Part shown: positions 33,342-44,058 of the stretch, piece by piece | Position numbering within the stretch: position 1 is the first letter of the stretch | Layout: each line of letters starts with the position of its first letter | Assembly: GCA_001465935.1 (NCBI GenBank) | Contig: LNKV01000028.1 | Coordinates: 434,001-498,000 of the forward strand | DNA: 64,000 bases | Source of the DNA: Clarireedia homoeocarpa | Lineage: Eukaryota > Ascomycota > Leotiomycetes > Helotiales > Rutstroemiaceae | Direction: 5' to 3' | Notes under the pieces: generated by a model | Seen by the model: the letters and a program-made list of their open reading frames with translations, nothing else | Databases searched by the model: none | What the model was told of the DNA's origin: nothing | Position numbers and translations under genes: made by a program

Positions 33342-34473
33342 TCAAACTGTAGGAATCGAAGTGATGTAGATGATGCTAAAACGTTTCCCCTTCACTGTGC
33401 AGTTTTCTGAAGTTTTGACTCTCCACACACCTCCGACCTCAATATCAAATTTCTGCTCGTCCAGAAAGACCGTGACTCGACCTTTGGCCACAACACAAAT
33501 TTGGAGAGCCGGCTGCTCTATGGGTGTAGCGACCTTATACATTTTTCCGATTTCCATGTTCAAAGTTCTGAAATTTACACCTGCGATGTTGATTCCAGCT
33601 GCACAACGGGCCGGATCACGAAGGTACATATTTGAGAAGGCAACATCTTTGAATTCATGTCAGTCGGTTTGAAGTTTCTCCAACGGATGAAACTTACTTT
33701 CTTCGGCTTGAGATTCTTCATCCAAGCTACGCTTCAAAGTAGCACGAACATATCCTACAGTGTTCTCCCAACCTTGAGTATAGAAATTGCGAGGTGTTTT
33801 GTCATCATCGGGAGTGGAGAATGTCGTTGGCTGTACAGCTCTACCAACTTCATTGCTAGCACTCAACGTGTATTTAGCAGGGAGGATTGGAGTTGAGTCC
33901 ACTGACTCTGAGACCTGCACTTCAACCATTCTCTTTCTTGCGAACGGAGAGACGGGCGGAAGGATTGGAGTATAAGCACGAGAAATCTTTGTAGGCGTAA
34001 CAGGAGGCTCCTCTTCACTCTGTGCTTCAGTTTTATGTTCAAATGTATGACTGTACTTGGGTTTCTTCTTCTTCGGCTTCTCGATAACATGTTCATTGCT
34101 TTGCTCTTGCAGTGCCACTGGAGATCTTGGTGGAGCAGCCACACCTAGGCCGCCGATCATCCATGGTTCATCGTCATTGGTCTACATACGTGTGTTAGCT
34201 TTGTTAAGTTTGGATTCATATTGCGGAATTCAAGCAGTAAGCAGTCAAGAATGTGCTTTCGAGTGTTCAGGCATAGAAGCCGAGGATGTTGAGAAGTCTA
34301 TTGTTCAGCTGGCTTACAGAAACATCAGAGTGCGTTCTCTTCTTCTTCTTCTTCTTCTTCTTCTCTTTAAGGATCGCCCCATTGCCAGGACTTGCAGAAC
34401 TCTGTGGTTGGCCTTCCTTTTTCCTCATCCTCTCCTCCTCTGGGAGATCCCATCGCCTCTTGGTCTGGGTCAT
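33342..34473 (-). CDS. Short protein with C-terminal cupin-like (Mif2/CENP-C-like) domain
   Basis: Modelled exons 34473-34318, 34181-33698 and 33646-33342 (314 residues). Introns are 136 and 51 nt, and the latter has a good CTGAC branch site; phases are 0 and 1. The last 95 residues form a beta-rich, cupin-like segment: an N-terminal strand region from MYLRDPARCAAGINIAGVNF, then LQICVVAKGRVTVFLDEQKF, GGVWRVKTSENCTVKG and a final FSIIYITSI. Such a domain ends the kinetochore protein Mif2/CENP-C, but the CENP-C signature motif is not seen and 314 residues is short. The N-terminal region is basic with a nine-lysine run. The true start could lie in an upstream exon: an acceptor-like CACAG occurs at about 34513 with open frame after it. 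Confidence 0.5.
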
Positions 34474-35310
34474 TATCGGAGTGCTTGTGTAATCGGGGTC
34501 TGTGAAGGAAAGAAGAATTAGGATTTGAGATGTAGAGGTGTGAGTTGGTCGAATAAGTAAAACACTTGTTCAAATTATCAAACTAGTACGTTAAAAAGGT
34601 ATTTAATACGGCGTTCTTTCCTTTCGTGCTTGCTCCTCTGTTTTATCACTTTTCTTTTTCGAAGCTGAACCTATGGGGATGTGAAGGTGAATATCAAGAA
34701 CTGCATATCTGGCTGATTAAATTGGCCGGAACTTCCTCGATACAGCACAACTTCTTCTCTGGCCTAGCTGGATATTCTGCAGAATCCTGCTATACTCCAT
34801 TGTTCTTTTCTTTTTCGAAGCACTAGTAAGTATTATTGTACTTTTCTCGCATATGTCTTAACCTTCTTTGCTACAACTCTTCTTTGCTACAACTCATCCT
34901 CCGTCTAAATATCATGCCGAGGAAAACGCTAATGGCCACGTTGGGAGAAGCTGATGGCAGATACATCATCAGTCGTTAGGCCTTCCTTCTCGAGAAATCT
35001 GTACAACTCACTGCGTTGCCGAAAAAGTTTTGTTAGCTGGAATTGTACCACAATCAAACTTGATTTGTACCAGGAACCATATATAGCAGAGATTTAATTC
35101 ACACCTGGTATTTGATATCTACCTATTTGCCAGTCCTGTCCTTCCTCGCTCGTAGAAGCGAAAGCCTTCCTGTGCACCAAAAGAGTCCATCATACAAATC
35201 ATACCCTGACCATATCCATATCCACCAATGGGAGTTAAAAAAAATACTTGTTAGGAATAGCCCCAATGAAAACAATCATTACAGCGCCATCCCAAATACA
35301 CCAAGATCCT
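34474..35310. other. Spacer between cupin gene and GLC8
   Basis: About 840 bp. It may hide a 5' exon of the cupin gene. Short plus-strand frames have no recognisable pattern. Confidence 0.4.
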
Positions 35311-36195
35311 TTATACAGTCGTGCCATTCATTGCATCGTCACCATCGTCATCAACATCGATCTCCTCAGGGTGACCCAGAAGATTCGCCACGTTCTTCAT
35401 CTCGTAATGCTTCTTTCTCATCTCCTCAAACTTCCTATGTTTTTCTTTTTCCTCGGGACTCAAGCCGACTTCTTGATCGGCATCTTTGCCCTCTCCAGCA
35501 ACATGTACTTTCTTCTCCTCTCCTTCTAGAAATTCTCTCTCAGGCACAGCTTCCTCTGGCTCCCCAAGGCTCAAACCAGGAATTTCATCATCCTTCGCCC
35601 GAGTCCGGCGTGGTGATCGTACATTGCCGGCTTTTACTCTGTCCAGCTCATCAACAAAAATGTCCTCGGCATCAAAAGTCCTGATCTCATCTTCATCCTC
35701 TGCAGGATCGTAATGCTTCGCGTAAGGTGTCTTAGGCTCATTGATCTTCATTGTGCTGCTCTTCTCTTGCTCGGTCAAGTATAGATTTGCCTCGTCCCAT
35801 TTCAGCCTCATATTATTGTCGTCATGGTGAGAGCCCGATGATTGACGACGAATAGGACGGGTCCCGGAAGATGATCGTCGATGGCCGGCATTTTGTAGGG
35901 TGTTTTGAAGAGTAATGTCTTTGTCGGAAAACGGTGCCGTGGTAGGAGAGACGGCAACGTGTTTAGGAGAAGCAAGCGGTGGTGCAGCGGTAGTTATTGG
36001 AGCTTGTGCTGGTGGTGAGCGGTGGAAGGAGTTTTTCAAAATGCCTGTTGCTGGTGCGTTAGCCTAGGCTCCCTGTCGAGGCATAAATAGCGGGGTAATA
36101 AAGAAAGACGGTTACGAACCTTTGGGTCGCTTTGCTGTAGGACTTGGAGGGCTGTGGCGGATTGGCACATCTGAAGAAGACATCGTAGCGGCCAT
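35311..36195 (-). CDS. glc8: Glc8 / protein phosphatase inhibitor 2 family protein
   Basis: Regulator of type 1 protein phosphatase (Glc7/PP1). Two exons, 36195-36120 and 36044-35311, with a 75-nt intron, give 269 residues. The start [20 protein letters not shown] is followed by the PP1-binding [10 protein letters not shown] motif, created across the splice junction (residues about 25-29). The core [20 protein letters not shown] and [12 protein letters not shown] contains the PxTP phosphorylation site equivalent to inhibitor-2 Thr72. The C-terminal helix [18 protein letters not shown] carries the HYxM/HYNE-like segment that plugs the PP1 active site. The rest is acidic and disordered, as usual for the family. 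The donor GTTCGT is weak, but any other junction would break the KGILK motif. Confidence 0.93.
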
Positions 36196-37597
36196 TGTTG
36201 AAGGCTAAAAAACTGTGTATGCGTGTGTGTGTGGTGGAGGAGGTGACGTTGTTTATATTTGAAAAGGGTTTAAATAGGTGGCAGTAAAATCATCCGTTTG
36301 GTTCGCTCCCGAGAAGTGGTTGGAGAGGTAGCGTATCAGAACAAGCTGTACCAGTACAAGCTGTAGCTGGCGATAAGAGAAAATGAGCCGATGGATTGTT
36401 ACTACGACACTGGATTCTGGTCGATATTGTAGTTGGGAAGGAGTGGTTATGGTAAGGAAAATGGTTCGTGTGACTTTCTGCTTTTCGTATAGCGAGGAGC
36501 AGCTGAGTTGATGGTCTCAAAACTCGTAAGTGTGAGAGTGAGAGTGAGAGTGAGAGTGTGAATGTGAATGTGAATGTGAATGTGAATGTGAACGTGAATG
36601 TGGATGTGGATTGAATGTCTCTCGATCGTTTTGGAAAGGGAGGCAGGGGTTGGTTCGATGTGGCTCCGAAGCTCACTCAGGCTGAAGAAAGGTGGTCTGC
36701 TATGACACAATAACGAATGATTTGCGACGTTTTTGTTTTTGATGCTTTCTATTTGCTCCGTTCTCCACAGCCAAATCTTTGTCAAGTTGATAGATTTCTT
36801 TCCTGGTGAGCGGTTTGTGCGAGGCGAGCATCTATCTGAAAGGGGCTTTTCTTTGTTTATGATCTATATCTTCCTTTTAACCGGTCTTGAATCGCGCTCG
36901 CCCTTACTCGTGTGGGAAAGATCTCGATATTTTGATCTCGATGTTTATCACGAGGAAACCGCGGCAACGACCCTGAGGACATCAGAAATTTCGAGAAGGG
37001 CATAACGTCATCCTGCAGAAGATCGACTTATAGCCCTTTTTATTGGGCATCAGCAACGACAAAACCGCGCCAGTGGAGGACGCTCCAATATACATAGTAA
37101 TATTACTTTACACAACAGCAGGACATCCGACATCACTCCTACATTATCAAAATCCACTCACTCATGCGTGGGGTATGGAGTGCATGCGAATCTTTTTCTT
37201 GGAGGGGGGGTGAGTGGCAGCATGAGAAGAGCGGGGTCAACGGATGGACTGCACGGACAGTACCTCCAGGAGATTTAGCTGCTGTCGTATCACATTCACA
37301 CTTTTCCATGGTTTTGTCAGTCATGGTTGTAATGACCAGAAAGCGTCCAGATGGAACGCCGTGCTATTGGTTGATCTCATGGATATCTGTCTTGGTCAAG
37401 TGAACTGGACATTCGTCTTGGAAATAATTTGTGTTATCATTTTCTACACTGCAGATTGTTCGTCGTTCCACTTATTTTTACAATTGGGCCGGCCATGCCG
37501 AACCCCTGCCTTGCTTCAGATCTTGTTTACACCTTTCATGCCCAATCTATCGGCGCTAATTCGTTGGGTTTTATACTATCCATCTCTTTCCCATCAA
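36196..37597. other. Intergenic region upstream of GLC8
   Basis: 1.4 kb holding the GLC8 promoter and a GTGAAT-type repeat (36529-36610). No gene supported; the long minus-strand frame over 36290-36785 is driven by the repeat, reading as His/Ile or Thr/Leu alternations. Confidence 0.55.
36529..36610. repeat. GTGAGA/GTGAAT hexanucleotide array
   Basis: About 13 tandem hexamers, first GTGAGA then GTGAAT, about 340 bp upstream of the GLC8 start codon. Confidence 0.85.
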
Positions 37598-39701
37598 TCA
37601 TCCCCATATCTTTCCTAAACCGGGTGATACATCACCAAGACTGAGTCGCCGAAGCGGCTTTACCTTTGTATATTCGACTTTTACAGCCTCCAGCAACTGA
37701 GCCGTGTCCCGACCGTCTCGCGGTATGCCGCTGTTTGACCTTGGAAAAAATGGTCTCCTCTTAAATGGCTTGTCTCGCGGCCCACCAGGCGTGGGCAGAT
37801 ACAGCTTTGGAATCTCAGCTCCTGGCGTTCTCGATTTCTGAAGAGATTTCGGCGGTGATCTCGATCTTCTCTTGGAAGCACGGAATATTGATGCTTCAAT
37901 TTTCTTAGCATGTTCCTCTAGTATTTTTTCGTTGTCTTCTGAGTCATCGACGAATGCACCAGGTATTTTGATCTCGCAACTGGGTTTCCGGACTAGAGCG
38001 GCCACCGACGGCACATAGTCGACAAAGGCACCTGGTATTTTGATCTCGTCGCTACTCTTCCTATTTGAGAGTGGAATTGAGATATGATCGTTATTCAGGC
38101 TTGATCTCTTAGTGTCAACTCCTTCTTTACTGTTCGGATGTTTCCTACTGGCAGGATTGGTATGCTTAGGTGATGGTAGTGGTAGCTGTTCTGAAGGTGG
38201 GAGCCGAGGCATGGTTGAAGGACGTGTGAGGGATGGCTTTCTCATCAATTCATTGAGCTTAGCTATTGGTAAGGGCTGTGTGATGGTACTCTTCTTGGGT
38301 GAACATCGGTCAAGTCCCGGAGGTGTAATGGTTGGGACTAATTTCACATCTGGCTTGATAGCTACTTCTGGGAATTCGGCATTTCTATTCGGGGTCAGTA
38401 CATTTCCAGGTATTTGAATTCTAAAAACAAACCTCATTGTAGAGAGGGGAGATCTCATTGATATATCACTTATACTGCTGCTCGGGGTCACATTTCGCGG
38501 TCGAACGGCTCTTTGCGAGATACAAGAGATGGGGTCTGTTTGTCGAGTTGGACTTGTGCTTTCTGAGCTAGAATCAGAGCCAATAGAGATTGCCGAGTCA
38601 GATATTGATATCGCTTTTTCGTTGGACTTTATATCCCTAACAAGGTGGTTACATGAACCCCCCAAATCCTTCGACTTTATTCTCGATAGAGTAGGCATAG
38701 GAAAAATGGGTACCACAGGATGTTCAACTGGAAATTCACCAGGTATAGAGGTTTGAGACACTGACGTTGGCAAGGGCTTTCGTTTGATGTTGGCACTCTT
38801 GGTGATACTACCAGTAACTACCCTCAGTTGTTGTGCCGCAGCAATTGCTTTTTCGTATTCCTCCTTCTCATTTCCCATGAACAAATAGTCGTCATGCAGC
38901 GTAGTCATGGAGTTATCCGAGGCTGATTTCGACATATGAGACGCTGTCTGTAAGACATTTGATTGAGATGCATTTGATGATGGAAGATTGCTGTCCACCA
39001 TATCTTCGCCGAAAGAGCTCACTCTGCAAGTGACCATAAATGGGAGCTTCACTACTTTGGGCGGCTGAAAGGGATACTGGCATGCTTCTAAAGCAGTGAG
39101 TATGACCCCAGTTGCAACACTATCCATGGTTAGCATCGAGATGAATGACTTCGTTACATATTACTTACAATGCTATTCCAGATATCACGATACCCGCCAT
39201 CTGCAGGCGGCAGTCTCTGGTTCCAGGTCGACACACGTCCGGCTTCGATACAACCACGCTAGAAGCGATAATTGATGCTAACCAACACACCAATGCGACT
39301 CGTGCCACGATGAAACAATATGCATGGAGCCGCGACTCTGGTGGACGCATGATTCCTACCGGGGTATTCTTGATCGCAGCGATTAGATGAAGAAGAAGAT
39401 AAAGAATTGAGAAAGATGACTTTGAAGTTAGATGTCAGCATACTGAAATCAGCACTGGGGATTGATATTAGCTTACGGCAATCAAGACAAATGACTGACT
39501 TGTCATTACTCCTCCAGTATGTGTCCCTGAAGAAGAGTACACAGTGTTACTCAATATAACGCCAGTGATGGTGCAGAAAGCTAGCATCACCACAGCCGTG
39601 AACACAATTCCTGGTGCAAGAAATCTCGCAGTTCGTGATGGTTTGAGCTGGATAACGGGAATTGCAGCGCTAGGACTGAGTACCGGATATCTGCCTCCCA
39701 T
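37598..39701 (-). CDS. Four-helix membrane protein with long Ser-rich cytosolic tail
   Basis: Three exons 39701-39477, 39419-39169 and 39119-37598 (665 residues; introns 57 and 49 nt, phases 0 and 2). Four hydrophobic segments lie in the first about 190 residues. They are RFLAPGIVFTAVVMLAFCTI, ILYLLLHLIAAI, CFIVARVALVCWLASIIASS and IVISGIAFVATGVILTALEA, the last two joined across intron 2. The remaining about 470 residues are Ser/Pro/Arg-rich, probably disordered and cytosolic, with a duplicated EIKIPGAFVD motif. The start MGGRYPVLSP was chosen; an in-frame ATG at 39860 would add 53 basic residues. I know similar predicted proteins only as uncharacterised fungal membrane proteins. Function unknown. 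Confidence 0.7.
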
Positions 39702-39860
39702 TCTGTTGTTACTAGATCGCGTTCTGTTCGTTGACCTGCTTTTCCAGTCGCGGTGCGATTTCAAACGATCTGATAATCGACGAATTCTAAAGAGTGAGGG
39801 GTGACTTGGATGAAGTTTAGTTATGCTTCTGAACGCATGGCAGATTCTGACTGAGGTCAT

Positions 39861-41381
39861 CGGCAGTCAAGTGATGATCAAATATGGTTCTGTCATAGAA
39901 TTTTAATCACGTTTTTGCCGGATGAAGAAGACTATGAAGGTTCCCAGGGCTGGAAATTGGAATTTTCGTAGCAACACATTTGATGGAACAATATTGGAGG
40001 CTGGTATTCACACTGGATATGGGAGTCATGTATATGCTTTTTGCAAAGATCTGCATGTTTCTAACTTATCGCATTGAATTAGGCGTGCTACATTCCTGGA
40101 AATGGCCGATGGTGGGTAGTACATTCCTCAGAGGGCCTGGCAGGACAAGCGAGAACGAGTATGTGGAAGCATTGAATGAGCAAGTTCTCCGAAATATTCG
40201 ATACTTTGTGGATTCTAAAAGCCGCATCTGGGTCATGTTGGCGTTCGTTTGCGGACGTTGCGTATGGATATTTACTAAAGTATCATGGCGCCCAAACTAG
40301 AGGAGCGCAGTCAGTTCAAAAACTTGACGGTCTATTTGCAGACACTCGCATCGATGTGGAAATCCTTTTCCAATCCATGATGAGGTTATTCGTATTTCGC
40401 CAATGACGACAACCTGGTACAACCGAAATAGCGGCCGCTGATAGGTCGACTGAAACTATCTCCGAAAATGCTCACGAACAAGCTCACGAACAAGCCCACG
40501 AAAAAGATGGCACACCAAAACTACGAAAAAGCTCAACTTCTTCCAAAAACTACTTACAAATCAAATATCATGGGCATTGTAACAATTCAAAATATCCTTG
40601 AACCTTTGTATCGGCATAGCTTGAAGTTAATCGAAGCCTTCCAATTTCTCTGCAGATCCAAAGCTCAAAATTGTCAATTTCGAACAAACTGGAGAGCTAT
40701 TTGGTGTGCCAGCTTTTCGTACCTCACCAAAGTCGTCTGGGCTATTTCTGGCAAACATAGGCAACATTACCAGAACACCTGCAGGTACTTAACTCCAAAG
40801 TACGCTAGCTCGTATTCCGTGTTCGTTACGAAGTATTGCTTGAAAACTCCTGTCCTGTCGGTAGGATTTGTCCCGGACATCTATCCACAAGATATTATAT
40901 TTTTCAATTAACAAGGAATCAAAGGACTGGAGACTGGGCTATCCAGCAAGAAGAAGTCCATAGGTGCCACATGCTGTGGAATGGCAGAGGATAGTAAGTT
41001 TGTAGAAGAAGCACTACACCACTGTTCAAGGGGATTATGACATTGAAGCCGGTCCCCTGTCCTGTTAAATGGGCTTCTGCGTCGGTGAATACTCACTATT
41101 TATTGATGTGGATATCATTACTGAATTGCGGGGTAGAGCTCTATGAGTTCGGGGTTTCGTCCTAACTGAGCTATACAGTCTCATCGAAATCCCATGGGGA
41201 GTGAAATGCAGCTGCATTGGGGCAGTGCAGTTAGGAAATGTCCTACGTCAGGGCCAGAGTGAAAGAGCACCTTCGCTCAATTTTCTTTTCACTATAAAGG
41301 GTCCTTCGCTACTTATATGATTGCGTTCCATGCATCATTCGCATCATTCATTCACTTCAGTTATCCCAAAACAGAATCATC
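39861..41381. other. Intergenic region with an isolated exon-like segment
   Basis: 1.5 kb upstream of the broken rhamnosidase-like gene. It includes plus-strand frames with protein-like stretches but no complete gene. 40656-40784 resembles an intact exon (separate entry). The right 250 bp carry a TATA-like element (CACTATAAAGG at about 41290) before the ATG at 41382. Confidence 0.45.
40656..40784 (+). pseudogene. Exon-like relic, family not recognised
   Basis: Bounded by an acceptor-like TTTCTCTGCAG and a donor-like GCAG/GTACTT. The 129-nt segment is open in one phase-1 frame and reads PKLKIVNFEQTGELFGVPAF followed by RTSPKSSGLFLANIGNITRT. Composition and splice borders look genuine, but flanking sequence has stops, so it is probably the remains of a gene or a gene I failed to model. 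Confidence 0.3.
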
Positions 41382-43213
41382 ATGGCCAATACCAAGGAGA
41401 ACTTCTATATATTCAACAGAATCATATTGTTCATGAATACAATACTCTCACTACAATGGATCTCTCTGGTCTCTGCCAGTACGGAGGACAAGCTTGGTGC
41501 CCAGCTTGCGTATGGATCGTTCAAAAACCCGGGGGCTGTTGTTCGGCTTCGCTTTCGTTATTGGCTCCCGGATGCTGGTGTAAATGACAGCATTGTACAA
41601 GAAAACATCCAATCAGCAGGCGCTATCGGAGCTGGAGGTGTAGAATCTACCATTCTATTTGTATGGAGGCGAGATCCCGTATGCTGGTCCTGGACCGGAC
41701 TGGGTCACGTATGGATTTGGACGGATGCTTTCCGCAAAGTTTTCATTGCCTCTCTTCAGGCCCACAAAGACAACGAATTGGTGATGGATTTTGCACTCGG
41801 ACCTAATCAAGGCCAAGGAGTACCAGCGCGAACTGACGATGGCGGCTTGCAATGGGATCTGGTAAGTATTAAAACCGTAGAACAAGCACGCACAGCCTTT
41901 GAAGTCAATACTTATTTGATTTTAGGCACCTTTTTCAGTTCCAGTCTCGGCTAGTGGCTCCTTTAGCGGTGTTATTCCTGGTTGGGGAACTGGTGAACTG
42001 ATTGCATTATCTACTCAAAACCTCTCCCTCCCAGCTTCATCGGTTCCATTAAGTGAGCCGGCTCAGACTTCTTACTTGAAAATGGTTTTGAGGTCTGGCA
42101 GTCTTAAAAACCATATAGATGCAGTCTCGGTAGACGGAGTTGCTCAGCTTCAGCTGCCGAATAATGCTACTCATCGACTCTTTGCGTTTTATCAATATCG
42201 TACGCTAAATAAAACATCCAAGTTGAAGTAAAACCATCGAGAACGATATTTGACAATGGTTCGTACATAGTTGATCATTTTAGTAGTCGTGGGCTTCAAA
42301 TGTTATCCCGTTCTGGGAAACTCATATTCTCAACCCGGAGATTAGAGAGCTGATCCGAGAAGTGGGAAACTATGGTGAGTCGAGACCAAGGTTGATAGAA
42401 TCGACTGCTAACAAGGCTTGCAGCTTGGGAGGATAGTGTTGGAGCAACATGCAATATGTCATGGACGCCATCATTGCCAGAATTATTTGTCGCCAAGCAT
42501 GGGTACAACCTAACGACTTTCCTGCCGCTTGTAATGTTTGGCAACAACAACTTGATCCAAACAAGTCCGGGACTCATTGAGTGCATACTTGATACTCCCG
42601 ATCTCGGCCAAGGATACGTGAATGATTATCGTGATACCTTGGTTCTTGGTTACCGCCAATACTTTGAAACACTCACGGCATGGACAAATTTGGAATTTGG
42701 TGTTCAAATGTCTGCTCAAGTCTCCTATAACCTTCCTATGGATATGGAAGCGAACATTCCTTTCGTAAATACACCAGAATGCGAAAGTTTAGGATTTCAC
42801 AACAACCTTGATAGCTATCGCCGGTTTGTGGGCCCAGCAATACTGGCGGAGAAGCGAGTTGTCTCCAATGAGATGGGTGCCGAACTGCTTCAAGCCTATC
42901 GCATGCCTACTTGAAGACTGCTATGGTCAATTCACCGAGCAGTCGTTACTGGCGTGAATCAAGTCGTACTGCACGGCCAAAATTATACAGGCAATTACTA
43001 TGGTACAACCTGGCCTGGATACAGTACGTTTGCATACTTGTTCTCGGGTCAGTATTCGGAGAAAGATCCTGTCTGGCATCATGGCTTTGCAGACGCCCCT
43101 GAAAATTCCGCCCTACCACAGGCGACAGTGACCGAAGGCTTGTTGGCGCCAACTGGACCTGCTTACAAAGCTCTTTTGATCACCAATACATCCAATCTCT
43201 CATCCGATGGACA
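41382..43213 (+). pseudogene. Broken secreted alpha-rhamnosidase-like (GH106-type) glycoside hydrolase
   Basis: The start encodes a probable secretion signal, hydrophobic over residues about 12-33. Then come family hallmarks: VVRLRFRYWLPDAGVNDSIV, GAIGAGGVE, LVMDFALGPNQGQGVPA and, later, GVNQVVLHGQNYTGNYYGTTW. Two introns are still recognisable (41862-41925 and 42375-42423, the second with a CTAAC branch site). The frame is broken near 41645 and again near 41720 (the second restores it), near 42230, where a TAA also falls, and near 42298. An in-frame TGA stands at 42912-42914. Homology ends at 43213 where a MITE-like element is inserted, and I found no convincing continuation beyond. These fungal enzymes are usually near 900-1000 residues, so the 3' part is missing. 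Family assignment is from memory of the motifs; decay is seen directly. Confidence 0.75.
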
Positions 43214-43659
43214 GGCTGCGGCGTGGGGCCCCATGGGCCGGGTTTTCCACTTCTTGTCCCGCCCACTGGGTCCCCATGGGACAATGGGATATCCCGCCCA
43301 TGGGTTGCCCAGTGGGCTGCCAAGAACCCAGCGGGGCTGCCAAGAACCCAATGGGCTGCTAAGAACCCAGAACCTATTGTAGACTAAGAAGTTATATAGA
43401 AATCTTTAAACTAATCGTTATAACTCAAATAGTGTTTATATTATATTTATTTCAATCAAGTCAAAAAAATCAAGAAATCATCTATAATAGGTTAGTTATT
43501 GTCTATTACCCCGTAGCCCACCTATTACCTATAACCCAACTTATTACCTACTGGGTAATAGGTAACCCACTGGGTAATGGGCCGGGTTTTCATTTTCTCA
43601 GCCCACCCAGCGGGGCCCCAAAGGGTCAGCAGCCCGCCCACTGGGCTTCTGCCGCAGCC
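43214..43659. mobile_element. 446-bp MITE-like element inserted in the GH106-type pseudogene
   Basis: The ends are inverted repeats: GGCTGCGGC at 43214-43222 and its complement GCCGCAGCC at 43651-43659. Both terminal regions also share a directly repeated, GC-rich stretch of about 50 bp (ATGGGCCGGGTTTTC core at about 43234 and 43577), while the middle is very AT-rich. Three tandem GGGCTGCCAAGAACCCA units lie at about 43315-43370, and CCCATGGG/CCCACTGGG palindromes recur. There is no coding capacity. No clear target-site duplication is visible; flanks read CA and TA, which could be a mutated TA. Size and structure suggest a non-autonomous DNA transposon. Confidence 0.65.
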
Positions 43660-44058
43660 TAGTCATACTATGAAGTTCAGCCGCAGAGTTTGCGAAAATA
43701 CGGCGAATACGGCGAATACGGCGAATACGAAACGAATAGAAGAATGCGAAGAGAATGCAGGATTCTCTTATTGTACCCAGTCGTGAATTATTGGACAGAT
43801 TATGGAAGTCCTCGCAGTTATTATAATGAGACAAGCGGCCCAATCGGAATTATCTCCTGTTTCTATTACTTTCGCTCTGCGCCTGGTAAATTTCGTTGCC
43901 CCTGATTTGGGAACACTTCAAGCATGTAAATATTATCTAATCACGGCTATCCATACTCTCCCTGTCCATAATGAGGAAATTCCTACTTAATAAAGCCGCC
44001 TGTTTGCTACTAACAACGCCTCATACCTTTTGCACATCTTTATAGATTCTCATTTACC
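43660..44058. other. Spacer between transposon and GH35 gene
   Basis: About 400 bp with a 9-bp tandem repeat (GAATACGGC, about 43697-43726) and no clear remainder of the rhamnosidase-like gene. The right half is the likely promoter of the GH35 gene. Confidence 0.5.

Noticed and set aside
36290..36785. Overlapping minus-strand frames with His-Ile and Thr-Leu alternation
   Set aside because: Produced by the GTGAAT hexanucleotide repeat, which is open in several frames; no gene-like sequence outside the repeat.
41120..41175. tRNA-like reverse-strand sequence resembling a D-arm (TAGCTCAGTTAGGA)
   Set aside because: No acceptor stem, anticodon arm or T-arm could be paired around it; only the short D-arm-like string matches.
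43204..43669. hAT-type 8-bp target duplication flanking the MITE-like element
   Set aside because: The 8 bases on each side do not match; only a possible CA/TA remnant is present, so no superfamily was assigned.
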